The notes under the pieces were generated by a model. It searched no databases. It was not told the origin of the DNA and worked only from the letters and a program-made list of their open reading frames with translations. This document shows, piece by piece, positions 1-11,031 of a stretch of 64,000 bases of DNA. Source of the stretch: Favolaschia claudopus (taxonomy: Eukaryota > Basidiomycota > Agaricomycetes > Agaricales > Mycenaceae). Within the stretch, counting starts at the first letter, position 1; each line of letters begins with the position of its first letter. The stretch covers positions 1,054,001-1,118,000 of the forward strand of contig JAWWNJ010000039.1 of assembly GCA_037176885.1 (NCBI GenBank), in the 5' to 3' direction. The position numbers and the translations under genes are program-made.

Positions 1-474
1 GCCCACACTAACTCCTGTTCATGGCCAGTTGTCGTCCCGCGATCAGCACGAGTTCTCAGGATTCTCGTGGGTGGCCAGCTGGGCAGACGTGTAGAAAGAA
101 AGAAGGAATCCCGTGCGTTTCGCACTTGTAAACCTCCATATTGTAGCAGAGTACGTCGTTGTGTTTTTACGCGTATCATATCTTACCACGACCGCATGTA
201 CTTGAATACCTGTGTTCGGACCGGCTTGTCACCTACATACTAAGAATTTATTTGCATACTTGATGACAGAATTGACTGGTTCAGTTCAAGTTGTTGGATT
301 GGAATTCTGAGAGACCGACAAGATCCACATGAAGGTGCGATGGTCGCCGATTGTTTCCTCAAGAATAGTCTTTCCTCTGACCAGATACTGACATCACAAG
401 CAACTCGAAGTAAGTGACATCACTCAAGTTGTGGGTACAAGAGGCGAAATTCAGCATGAGAGCCACAGTAAATC
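1..474. other. Left-edge intergenic DNA
   Basis: I see no convincing coding frame, RNA gene or repeat in this stretch. It probably holds the promoter and 5' leader of the oil-body-like gene that begins at 475, and perhaps the 3' flank of a gene outside the window. Confidence 0.4.
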
Positions 475-1237
475 ATGATACCAGCAGCGAAACAAGACAC
501 CAAGGGGACACCTGGGGATCCTTTGACCACCAAAAGCACAATACTGGAAACAGGTGCTTCGCTTGTTCAAGACTTTGAACCCGTCAAGCAGATATGCGCT
601 CATCTGAATGCTTTCCACGTTTATGCTTCGGATCGCCAACGCTTCGTTGAGACAAATCATTACTGTGCACATCTTACAGAAGGTGAATGGCATTCGGTCA
701 ATTGAGCACTCGCCTTGCCCACAATGAACCAATAGACGTTCGCCAATGTATTCTGTATGATGGAACGGGCCCTGATGCGCGTCTCATTGGCATTGAGTAC
801 ATGATAACACCCAAGCTCTACGAAACTCTTTCCAGTGAAGAGCGGCCTCTATGGCATAGCCATGTATTTGAGGTCAAAAGTGGGATGCTCGTCATGCCGG
901 GGCCAAGCATTCTATCGAGCGCTTGGGAGGCGGCAGAGAAGAAGGAGATGGAGGATGTGATTACACTGTACGGCAAAACGTACCACCTGTGGAAGACAGA
1001 TCGCGACCCGTTGCCGTTGGGGCAGCCAGAGCTCATGATGAGTTTCACTCGCGATGGGCAGTTTGACTTCGAGACGCATGTGGGCGAACGAGACGCTCGG
1101 TTTGGGGTTGACTATCGCCAGAAGCAAAAGGCACGAGAAGACATTGCGGTGCCCGTCATTCATCCTGGTATGTTTTGGGGTTTGAAGCGTTACCTCGATC
1201 GTACTGACAGATTCTAGACGCGGATAGCGGATTGTGA
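475..1237 (+). CDS. Oil-body-associated protein-like (DUF1264)
   Basis: The three-exon reading 475-682, 736-1167 and 1218-1237 gives about 219 residues, close to the usual OBAP length. Visible family features are [12 protein letters not shown] near residue 42, then [39 protein letters not shown] and [17 protein letters not shown]. The first intron (53 bases) joins CAHLTE directly to DVRQC exactly where relatives are continuous, which supports the join. The second intron starts with a strong GTATGT; I chose the TAG acceptor at 1215-1217, giving an end HPDADSGL. Plant relatives associate with seed oil bodies; the fungal role is not established, so lipid association is inference. There is no signal peptide or membrane segment. 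The next gene starts about 200 bases downstream on the same strand. Confidence 0.85.
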
Positions 1238-1433
1238 ACTACAGTCGTAGTCAAGGAATTGTGAGGTCCCGTATGGCAGAAAGGCTTGAACAGTGTACTA
1301 TAGCATGTATTTACCAAAGTATTTCAAGAAAAATGAACATCGATGAATGTCAGCTCAAGTGGGCCCGAATTCCGCACAAGATGAGAGGAGACAGAGAGAG
1401 AAATATGCGAGCACAGCCACTCTCCTTCCTATT

Positions 1434-4184
1434 ATGGACGTGGACGAACCCTCATCATCGAAACACAAACGGTCGCGGAAGGACGACTCGGATCGCAAAA
1501 GCAAAAAGCGCAGCAAGCACTCAGACGAAGATTCTTCTCGCAAGCATAAGAAATCAAAGAAACTCAAAATCGTCGACGATGACCCAGACGACGATGAGGT
1601 ATGGGTTGAGAAGAACATTGACATGGATGGAGAACACGTATGTTATCGAATTATAGTTGAACCCACTCATATTTAGTCTACCTTCTACTCTAGCCTCTAG
1701 CGACAACTATTCCGACTGCAGAGAGTCTCAAATTGACTTCTTCAGCATTGCCCAAAGGATTGGAACCGCCTTTACCCTCAGCTGGCGCGACAGCTTCTAC
1801 TTTGAAGCGGGATGACTGGATGTCACTGCCTGCTTCTGAGCCCGTGATGCCAGTATCTACGCCGCGTCGCGTAAATGCACCCTCCGGGGACGAATCATTC
1901 ACTGAGGACTACGGGGAGCCTTCCGAGAACCAACGAACACTTGCCGGTGGTGTAGATTTCTTCTCGAGTCTTGGTACAGATATCAAGAAACCCCGTTCGG
2001 ACAAACCAGACCCAAACAAACCCATCATCCACGCGAAAGAACTAAATCCCGATATCAAGGAGAGTCGACCCATTGATCATGACGCTCCTGCTCCGCCTCC
2101 CAAAGCCGCCACTCCAGGCGGACCCGGCTCGCAATGGCGAATGATGAGGCTACGACGCGTGTATGAGACGGCCGAAGAGGAGGGTACCTCAATCGAAGAG
2201 GTCGCAATTGACCGTTTTGGCTCACTGGCTGCTTTCGAAGAAGCCAAAGAAGAACGTCGGATTCTCGACGAGCGCGACGGAAAAAGATCCGACTCAGGCA
2301 AAGAGCGTGAGCGAGGCAGAAGAGACAACCAGGGTGAACGAGGCTTCATGTTCTCCGATGTCCCTGGAAGTGGTGCATCGAGTAGAAGCTCCTCGTTCAG
2401 GCGACCTGGTGGATACGGGGACAGAGACAGCGGACCATCGACGCCCACTCCTGCCGCGAATCCTCCCGCAAACCGACGCTTGGACTCACTTCGTTTGCCG
2501 TCGCAAGCCGGATCTCCTTTAGCACAGTCTCACACACCCATTCCCTCTGTGATGACCCCTCCAATAGGCAACGCGAAGACTCGAGCCCTGTCCCCTTCGT
2601 CTTTAAACCGTCTGCAAGCTAAGGTGTTGCGCGCAAAACTCATGGGCGCACCTGATGCTGACGCACTAGAGCGAGAATACGAGGCCGAGTCGAGGAAGGC
2701 TAACGGCGGAGATGTTGAAGGAGGCGTGCGTCATAGAGTAGAAGTTCTTCCTACACTGGATGGCCATGGTCGTCTATATGACCTTGGTCACGGCGCTGAG
2801 GAGGAACCAAGAGGCCCTGGGAATCGGAAAAAGAAAGAGAAGGTATTTTCTTCTTCTTTCTCTCCGACGGTTCCTTTATCAAATTTTTGGCTAGTTTGAA
2901 ACCCACGACCCGAAGACCGGGGAGATTCTGCGGTACAATGCCAATGATGATACGACTACTCTGGGAGAAATGCTGCGGCAAGAGCGTTTCGGCGGCGGCA
3001 TGGCAGATCAGAAAAACCTCGATGCAGAGTTTGCGCGCTCAATTATGAGCGACGGCAAGTTCCAGGTCAGTTTCATCGCCTCTTTGTCAATTGCACTGTT
3101 CTGAACACTGCCCAGAATGATCTCGAATATATCGACGAGAACGCCGAGAAACTCGGACGGCAGAAAATGCGTTCGGATGCCATGAAACGGCAGTTTGCCA
3201 TACACGGTGAGTCTTAATTGCTCGTTTGCATGCTATGTTGGTTCGATGTAGACGTCAGATTATAAACGTACGCAAAAGGTGTTAGCCGAGTGTCATTTTT
3301 GTTTCGCCGAAGACGACTCTCCGCCAAAGTGCCCCGTGGTCGCAATGGGTACGCGCGCCTATCTTTCGTGCACTACGAACGAAGAGCTGGTCCCCGGTCA
3401 TTGCTATATCGTTCCGATACAGCATCACCTCAATATGCTCGAAGCTGACGACGAAGTTTGGGACGAAGTCCGGGTATGTCTTTTCATGACATTGTATTTG
3501 TGCAGAGTATGCTTACGACAATCCTAGAACTTTATGAAATGCCTCATGCGTATGTTTGCGGAAGATGATCAGGGTGTAATATTCTATGAAACCGTCATTT
3601 CATTGAAGTGGCAAAAACACACTTTCATTGAATGTGTTCCTCTTCCTTGGGAACAATACGAGGACATTCCCCAGTATTTCAAGGTGATTTCGGACCAATA
3701 TAATTGTTGATTCTGCTAGTACTAACTGTCAATATTTAGGAATCCATCCTAGCCTCTGAAGCAGAGTGGTCGCAGCACAAAAAAGTGATCGACTTTTCGC
3801 GGCGACCTGGCGGATTCCGACGCGCTATGGTCCCCAATTTGCCGTACTTCATGGTGCAGTTCGATCACAAAGGCGAGAAGGGGTATGGCCACGTCATTGA
3901 GGGCACCGGAGACGGCGCCGAAGAGGACGGTGGGCTAGAGGAGGGCGAAAAGGGGGGTGGCGAGTTTCCTAGGTAAGTCCAAGGCTTTTTCGTTGGTACC
4001 CCGGACAATGCTGATCGCATGAAGATACTTTGCGGGAGAAATTATCGGCAATGTTCTCGAGCTCGAGCCGAGGAAATGGAGGCGGCCGAAACGCATCGAC
4101 TTCCGGAGTAATAAGGAGCGTGTGGCGGATTTCAAGAAGAAGTATGAAAAGTTTGATTGGACGGGAATGATTGGGCAGAGTTGA
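1434..4184 (+). CDS. CWF19: CWF19-like splicing factor
   Basis: About eight exons encode roughly 790 residues. The N-terminus is Lys/Arg/Ser-rich (SSSKHKRSRKDD), followed by a long low-complexity charged region with the conserved WRMMRLRRVYETAEEEG. The C-terminal third holds the two CwfJ domains: ECHFCFAEDDSPPKCPV with paired cysteines, GHCYIVPIQHHLNM with the HIT-like histidines, HTFIECVPLPWEQ, then FRRAMVPNLPYFMVQFDHKG and the closing KKKYEKFDWTGM. Known relatives (S. pombe Cwf19, human CWF19L2, yeast Drn1) act in the late spliceosome and intron-lariat turnover, in the nucleus. An in-frame ATG at 1347 would add 29 residues; I prefer 1434 because the basic N-terminus starts there. First intron begins GTATGT near 1639. 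Prp2 at 38.9 kb is another splicing gene on the same segment. Confidence 0.9.
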
Positions 4185-4372
4185 TTTGCTGCTATCCACA
4201 CTTGACAATGCTGCAACCTGTATTTCTATGACCAGTGTCGGTCCATCACAATACTCTTGGGATACCATTCAGCATATTTCGTCGCGCTAACCGGAGTTTG
4301 TGCAGGCATACAGCAGCACGGTTGTGCGACCACGAAGATGTCGATGTCAGGAGGAGTCGTGAATTCATTCAT

Positions 4373-5758
4373 TCATACGGTATAGACATACGAAACTCGG
4401 TCGAAGTTCATACCACGCGGATCTTGAACTACGACAGCTATGTCTAAACCTTGATCAGACATTTGCTGTAAACGCCCGATGCCGTTTTCCATGGACAAAT
4501 TCAATGTAGAAGGCACTTCAACGATGATACATGCTCTTTGAAAAGCAGCCTTCGCTGTTCCACGCCTGCCCCATCTCTCTACGAGCATCTTGACAAAAGC
4601 ATCGTTGATGAAGGAGATGGTGCAAGGTTCTAAAGGGTCCACCACAGGGTCATCCAAATTGCTGTCGCGGTCTTCATTGATCAGGATTTCGAGACTTTGA
4701 AGATAGGGAAGAAAGGAAGGCTCCGAGAGCTTTTGCACCATGATCTCCATCGCCTCATTCACATTCTCGTCGTACCCAGCCCATTCAACTGTCAAAGAGT
4801 GCAAGCTGTCGTTGCAAAGCGAGAGTAAGGTCGTGGTTTCGGCGTCAAAAGCAAAATCTAGTAGCCTCAGACTGCGGAGCGAACATTTCGATCGACGCAG
4901 CAAAAAGTTGATAGCGGGAAGGGTGCCTTCGTTGTCCTTGACTACTAATTCCTCTAGGCGAGGGAGGGTGAGGTGCTGGATGATGATCGGCTCAGAAGTA
5001 GCAAGGCGCCGCAAAGAGGCATGAGTCAAGACAGACTGCGGCGATGAGCGTGGAGCCACATATGTTAATTCAAAAGACTCTAGCTGAGGGTTACGGCGAA
5101 ATAGGTCCAGATAAGCGCTGGTCGCGCGAGTGGCTGGGGTTTGGTCCGAGTTTTTCTCAGAAAAGTGGACAATCGAGTGCCACGGAAGAGGGACAGTTCC
5201 ATGGTGGAAGCCTTCCAAAGTGACACGGGTAAGTTTGGGGGCATGCTGGACATATTTGAATGGGTGTACTGAGTCTTCGAGAGACCAGAGCGTTAATTCT
5301 GTGAGTCGGGAAAGGTGATTCCTAATCGGCGCGAACTGAGGCGAAAGTCTACGCCCGAACACCAAGTCTGCCTTCTCCCATCTGTCGGAGTGGGCAACGG
5401 CGGCGCGTATGAGGTGCTCAGCGAGTATACCCTCGGCGAGGGTAAAATTTAGCGTGATGTTCAGAGAGTGGGACTGGGAGCGCTCTAAAGCGAGCTTCAT
5501 GAGACTGAGCAATTGCTCCTCATCTGGCCGGGTCCGCGGTTTGTCTGGGTCATCTTCTAGTAGTACACGGACGATCGTCCAGAGCTCAGGGTGAGCTATG
5601 GTGATGTTTCTCCAAGAACGACATACGTGGCTAATGAGCCAGGGTCCACTGCCAGACTGTAGGACATCATGTTCCTCGAGAAAGACGAATTCCCGAAAAA
5701 TTTGAGTCAAAATGTTGTCCGTTTCCAAGTATGCGACACCCTTGATTAGATGCGACAT
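4373..5758 (-). CDS. F-box/LRR-like protein, subfamily A
   Basis: A single uninterrupted exon of 461 codons starting at a genuine ATG (MSHLIKGVAYLETDNIL). The first 60 residues form an F-box-like motif: DNILTQIFREFVFLEEHD, then GPWLISHVCRSWRNITIAHPELW. The remainder is leucine-rich with irregular LRR-like stretches (LSRLTELTLWSLED, SLRRLATSEP, LPRLEELVVKDNEG, CSLRSLRLLDFAFD). F-box proteins of this type usually bind Skp1 and select targets for SCF ubiquitin ligases; the substrate cannot be guessed. It is a close paralogue of the damaged gene at 6236-7709, sharing order and wording along the whole length, so the pair is a tandem duplication. The usual coiled-coil leader seen in subfamily B is absent. 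Confidence 0.85.
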   Translation of the reverse strand: MSHLIKGVAYLETDNILTQIFREFVFLEEHDVLQSGSGPWLISHVCRSWRNITIAHPELWTIVRVLLEDDPDKPRTRPDEEQLLSLMKLALERSQSHSLNITLNFTLAEGILAEHLIRAAVAHSDRWEKADLVFGRRLSPQFAPIRNHLSRLTELTLWSLEDSVHPFKYVQHAPKLTRVTLEGFHHGTVPLPWHSIVHFSEKNSDQTPATRATSAYLDLFRRNPQLESFELTYVAPRSSPQSVLTHASLRRLATSEPIIIQHLTLPRLEELVVKDNEGTLPAINFLLRRSKCSLRSLRLLDFAFDAETTTLLSLCNDSLHSLTVEWAGYDENVNEAMEIMVQKLSEPSFLPYLQSLEILINEDRDSNLDDPVVDPLEPCTISFINDAFVKMLVERWGRRGTAKAAFQRACIIVEVPSTLNLSMENGIGRLQQMSDQGLDIAVVVQDPRGMNFDRVSYVYTV

Positions 5759-6235
5759 GAAGCTGAGAGGTGAAGCGGAACACTAACATAAATGAGAACA
5801 GGGTATATGATCATGATATATAGACCATGGAAAACATACCGAGGTTGAATTTTGAGGGAAGGAGGAGGAGAGGAAGATGGATGGCACGCGAATGAGACAA
5901 CCATATCATGATGGTGCGCGCTATTGTGCCCTTTTGTGACCTTCCCTTTTGTCAACTAGTCTCGGTTATGTACGATCAGCTCAGAACTCTGGTCGAATTC
6001 AAAAGTCCACGAAAGTCACCTATGTAAAGTATTCGTGCCGCGCTAGCGCGCCTCCCGTGAGTCCCGTCGCTTTTGCGTACAATGCGTAGGTGCGTCGTCT
6101 GCTTACCAATGCCTATGGTTCCACTCAAAGGGCCATAAAAACAGCTTGGGTACTGGGCAAAATTTTGATACCAATATGTTTCTTCCTAGACGCTGCGTCC
6201 GAAGCAAATCCCACATTGTTCTGACGCTGCTAATT
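5759..6235. other. Spacer between tandem F-box genes
   Basis: No supported gene. The stretch holds the promoter of the 4373-5758 F-box gene and the 3' flank of its paralogue. Short minus-strand open frames here lack family features and look fortuitous. Confidence 0.4.
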
Positions 6236-7709
6236 TCAGTCAACATCATTGACCAAGACGTAGCCCCCCAACAGTCTGTACTCGTATACATGCACTTCGT
6301 CGTAAACATAGGAGATATCCTTCGCTTCTTTAGACAGGTCTAAGCCTTCTGAATCTCTGGCCGTGATACTGACATCCAGGCCTTCATCGCACATCTGCTG
6401 CAAAAGGTTGCGGTGTGTGTGCGACAATTTCACAGCCGAAGGTAGGTCGACCAGTACAACGGCGCGTTTCAGATGAACTTGAGCTTCCACGAGCCTGCGC
6501 CTCTCCCACCTGTCCGCAAGTATGTTCACAAAACCATCGTCGATGAAGGAGAGGTCGCAAGGCCTTTCCATGAGATTTGAATCTTCGGAATGATAGTCTC
6601 TGAATATTACGATGTCAAGGGCATCGAGAGAGGGAAGGAAGGATGGCTCAGCTAGCTTCTGGACTAGCTTTTCCATATTTTCCTTGTCATCCTGCTCAAA
6701 GTCCGTCAATCTGACAATGAGAGAGCGCAACGTGTTGTTGCAAAGGGAAAGCAAGGCGAGGGTGTTCTGACTGAAAGCAAAGTCAACGAGGTGGAGACTG
6801 CGTAGCGAGCACTCCGATCGGCGAAGAAGGGAGCGAACGGCTGGGAGAATGCCCTTCCTATTCTCGATCACTAGTTCCTCCAGCTGAGGGAGGGTGAGGG
6901 AGCGGATGATGTCTGGCTCTGAAGTTGCCAGACGGCGTAAAGATTGGTGAGTCAAAGGCGACTTGGCTGATGGGTAGGGACAATCATACGCCAAATCCAG
7001 TGACTCGAGCTGGGCGTTGAGTCGGAGCAGAGTCAAAAATGAGTTCGTGGCAGCAATGGGAGACTGCCAGATATGCTGCTCGGCGAAATGGCGGACCGAC
7101 GGCCATGGTAAGGGAACAATCGTGTGGCGGAACCCTTTCAAGGTGACACGAGTGAGACTCGGGGCTATCGCTGCATACGGAAATTGCCGAGGGAAGTCTT
7201 CGAACGAGGAGTGTCAATTCGGACAGCAGGGATAGGTGAGTGGAGATCGGCGCGAAGAGGGAAGTGATCTCGCGAGTTATGGTGAGATTTGCGGTCTTCC
7301 ATCTATCGCAGTGGGCAACAATGGCACGGATTATGTACTCGAGTAGACGACTGTGGTCCACCGTTGAAACATTCATCCTCACGTGGAGGGGACGAGCCTG
7401 GGAGCGCTGCAAAGCGAGGTTCAAGAGATGTAGAATACCACAGGTATTTTCATCGTCGTATGAGTCAGAAGAGGTGAGAAGATGACCCACATCACCACAC
7501 AAGTAGTGAAGATTCTCCACTCGAATGAAAGACCAGAGGGTTGGGTGAGCAAGAGCCACATATCGCCAAGAGTGGCAGACGCGGCTGAGCACCCAGGGAC
7601 CACCTCCATAGTATACAATATCCGAATCGTCCAGATGAACAGATTGGTGAAAAATCTCCGCCAGAGTTTCGTTTGGTAATGAGAGTACACGAGAATTGTG
7701 CGGCACCAT
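6236..7709 (-). pseudogene. F-box/LRR-like protein, subfamily A, frameshifted
   Basis: The gene starts at ATG 7709 (MVPHNSRVLSLPNETLAEIF) with a clear F-box (ETLAEIFHQSVHLDD, GPWVLSRVCHSWRYVALAHP). It continues alongside its neighbour 4373-5758 up to LSELTLLV. At about 7200-7208 the homologous frame changes: EDFPRQFPYAAIAPSLTRV and all downstream LRR-like sequence, to the stop at 6236, are in another frame. Seven bases separate the flanking conserved codons where the paralogue has nine, so the simplest reading is a two-base loss or a one-base gain. No intron with plausible borders removes it, because the surrounding residues are all conserved. If real, translation would stop at about residue 240, shortly after the F-box half. 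A sequencing error is the main alternative; otherwise this is a recent pseudogene. Confidence 0.7.
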
Positions 7710-8074
7710 ATGCCTCCACAAACGAGATGAAAAGGAATCAGCAGTAGAGGAGGTGCACCAGACTGGAGATCTGATTTTGACTTGCGGGCGAGTGGCAGGA
7801 ACAGCTGAGAACTCTTTGAAAAATTGAAAGGCACCTAAAACCAGTTAGACAAAGCGTTGTTCGACATTTGCCGAGCTGCAAGCTCCAAATGCGGACGCAA
7901 AGAGGCAATTGCAAACATAAGCCACGCGGGGGGCATTCCCAGTTGCATTGGCCACTGTGGTGGTTAGAAGATCAAGTTGACGGTGGCACAATGTGACTGT
8001 GAGCGTGACACTCTTTGCTCTTGACCCTCAATCCCTGCGCGTCGGACGCGTCCATCGCGCCTATTTCCGCCTAA
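7710..8074. promoter_or_regulatory. Divergent intergenic region, F-box gene / POL12
   Basis: These 365 bases separate two divergently transcribed genes and must carry both promoters. I see no clear TATA box or repeated element. A CG-rich stretch lies just before the POL12 start (gcgcgtcggacgcgt near 8036-8050). Confidence 0.4.
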
Positions 8075-10279
8075 ATGGATACAGAAACACTAACACAAGA
8101 AATATCAACGCGTTTCCCAGACGTCGCATCTGACGCTTCCCTCCTCGCCGAGTGTTAGTTCTGTCTAACTGCCTGGGCAATCTGCACTCATCGTGGACTC
8201 CTTCATTCAGGCGTAGCTGTCTGCAAGAACTACAGCGTCTCGCCGGAGGAGCTGCAATACAAATGGGAGGCACATAATTTCCGCCCCTCCGCAACGCGCT
8301 CGGAGATATCAGCATATACACTCGAATCTCTCAAAGCCCTCCAAGCACAGATTCACCGCGAGCGCTCGTCCAAAGCCAATGTGCAAAAGCCGGCCCCACG
8401 AACGTCACTCGTTACCTCGATAGGTAGAGGCGCGTTTCGCAATCGGAATCCTGCTGTTAAGCCGTCTCAAACGGCTGTGCAGGTCAAGCCTGAACCAGTG
8501 GATGGATTCGGGATGGCGGGAGTCGCAGGACCCAGTACTGTGAGATACAAGGGACCGAGTAATGACGCGTCTGCGCGCAAGAAACGCGCTTGTATGAGTT
8601 CACTTGCTATGTTTACGCGTTCACCGACCCATTGCAGATCGGTATATGCATGAAAAGCCATCGGAGCGGGGTGATGGTGAGCCATCCACTTCGGAATTTT
8701 GATGCATTTTGTTGAAGACGATCAGTACTGGATGACAGGATAGACGAGTTTGCGGAGCGCATACGAGAACACTATGATCTTGCCGACCTTGGGGATCCAT
8801 CATCCTCTACCGCGGTGTGTTTTATTCGACGCTTCAGTTTTACAACATACTGACCATATGCAGGACAACATCACCGTTGTGGGTCGTATAATACAGGACG
8901 ACGAAACTGTAGAAGAGGTAAAGCTCGCTGATGGTGCCATCTCCCTCGAAAGTTCCCGTACTATGGGAAATGGTGCACGCGTCCCCCTCCGCTTCGACTG
9001 GGATCTCAAGATTCGGGGAGGGGTCCAGGGAAGTGGTGCTACCGCCTTCTTCCCCGGCGCGATCGCCGCTTTACGTGGCAAGAATGGTGGAGGAGGTTAC
9101 TTCCAGGTTTCTGAAGTGCTTACCGTACGCCGAATGAGTTGCTAGTCTTCCCTCTGTTTTTTGAAGTGTTTTGCAGCTTCCGCCTCTCACGCCGTTGGAG
9201 CCATCTGCGAAAGCAGACACGGAAGACTCGTCATTCTCCATATTTATAGCGAGCGGTCCATATACACCAGACCTCGATCTTGGGTTCAGACCTTGGCGTA
9301 ATCTACTCACAAAGATACAACAGGCGAAGCCCGCGGTGGTAATTCTTGTGCGTATCTCATCAGGGAGATTATATCTTGTACGAGGATCGAACGTGTCTTA
9401 GCTAGGGCCCTTTGTTGATTCCGCCCATCCCCTGATCAAGTCTGGCGACGTCGACAGCACTCCAATAAATCTTTTTAGGACAAGATTTACCGATCCCCTC
9501 CGAAATTACTTAGACTCCGTACCAGGAAGCATGGTGTTGATCGTCCCCAGCGTACGCGACCTGGTCGGAGACCGTGCTGTTTTCCCCCAGTCTGAGCTCC
9601 CGATGGAGGTTACGCGAGGAGATTCGGTGCGAGGGATTGTTTTTGCCAACGTTTGACCCTCAAGATTCTCCAGCGGATCCGTCTTTTACCAAACCCAGCG
9701 TGTTTCACTCTAAACGATGTCACGTTTGCAGCAACCAGCGCCGATGTACTGTTCCACATTAGAAAGGGCGAATTTTCCAAACGCGGGGAAGACCTTGATG
9801 CGACGGCACCCGCGTCCGCTGAGGACACAGTGACCGATCCTATGACGAATCTGTGCCGCCACCTCCTACAACAGCGCTCGTATGTTCTGTACCCCTCAGT
9901 TCTGTGTATGACTCTGAAGAACCTGCAGCTTTTATCCCGTCTTCCCCGTACCGCTTGAGCTAGCCTCGGAAGTGATTCTCGACGTCTCCCACTTGGATGG
10001 ACTGCGGCTCGGTGGTGACACTGACGGTGAGCCCGAGTACGCGCCCGACGTGCTCATCGTGCCCAGCCGATTGAAGCAATTCACCAAGGTTTGCATTTGA
10101 GCCTCAGACCTACGTCAAAACTGAATATAGTTGCATAGACTGTTTATTCCACAACAGCTATCAACCCGTCTTTTCTGGCCAAAAATTCGTATGTGGTGCT
10201 CGATGTCGCAGTACCGGAAGCAGGCGCTAAGGCTCCCCTGTCACCACGAATTATGAAGCTTGAAGCAAAGGTTGAATGA
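8075..10279 (+). CDS. POL12: DNA polymerase alpha subunit B
   Basis: A roughly ten-exon gene of about 590-600 residues. The N-terminal part has a short helical domain ending in SPEELQYKWEA, then a linker with TYTLESLKALQ-like helices and KPEPVDG. It is followed by an OB-fold region (NITVVGRIIQDDE, VPLRFDWDLKIRGG, FFPGAIAALRGKN) and the inactive calcineurin-like fold (IFIASGPYTPDLDLGFRPW, AVVILGPFVDSAHPLI, MVLIVPSVRDL, FPVPLELASEVILDVSHLDG, VLIVPSRLKQFTK). The last exon, 10139-10279, gives AINPSFLAKNSYVVLDV, a strong family end. Pol12 tethers the catalytic subunit in the polymerase alpha-primase complex and helps start DNA synthesis in the nucleus. First intron follows codon 26 (GTTAGT); last intron is 10089-10138. 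Start ATG 8075 is the only in-frame one ahead of the conserved domain. Confidence 0.9.
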
Positions 10280-11031
10280 GGGATTTTCGGTGTAAATACT
10301 CTATTTAATTGCTTTCGGGACTGAGTGTGTTTTTTGTACGCAAACCTCAAGCTAGGACTTGATCTCGCACTATCTAGAACTCATGAGAGCTCATGAGCTG
10401 CTCTTGAGTCTTGAGGTCATCTTATCTGATCATCTTATCGGTTCGGCAAATGCCGGGAATTAGTTAGCCCTTCGTTCTTCCCACGCCTCTTCTTTTCACA
10501 ACACGTTGCACTCATCTGTGGTCCCCACTTTCCAGCGCTGGGTGGCAACCGGTGGTCACTTTCCTCTTCTCAAGGCCCGAAAGCGCCAAGGCGAGGCGAG
10601 AGGTGGTTTTGCGTGTTAGAAAATCGGATGTGGAACGCTCTCACTGGGCAAACGAAAATACCCAGTTCTGAGCGCAAGCAACATTGTACATTTTCTTGAT
10701 CTGATTTGTAGAGTTGTTTGAATAGCGAGGATGACCTCCTACACCATACCACACACTATTCATACCACACGGCTTATGATAACCTCTACATAGAATAACT
10801 TGAACAATTTCATTCACTTGATATGTGTACAAGCGAACTCTGAGATTCAAAATCCAAGCGCAAGTCTTTTGAGGTATTTTCGAGCCGTGAGCTCAACCCG
10901 CCATCTTGATAGAGCAAGGCCTGATCATGAACCGCAGCATCGTCAAGAGCAGCGAGGTAGCTTCTACTGTGTCAGCTACGGAGCATAAATTAACGCAGTC
11001 TGGAGCGCACTGTGTATTGTACACCGGCTCT
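10280..11031. other. Convergent intergenic region
   Basis: About 750 bases between the 3' ends of POL12 and a minus-strand F-box gene. No supported coding frame. It contains the short palindromic repeat cluster listed separately at 10380-10439. The length is larger than usual for a convergent gap here, so a decayed insertion is possible but unproven. Confidence 0.4.
10380..10439. repeat. Short palindromic/direct repeat cluster
   Basis: The 8-base palindrome ctcatgag occurs at 10380-10387 and again at 10390-10397. Just after it, catcttatc occurs twice (10418-10426 and 10431-10439), which on the minus strand reads as GATAAG, the GATA-factor core. Its position between two gene 3' ends makes a promoter role less obvious; it could be a remnant of a small mobile element. 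Confidence 0.4.
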
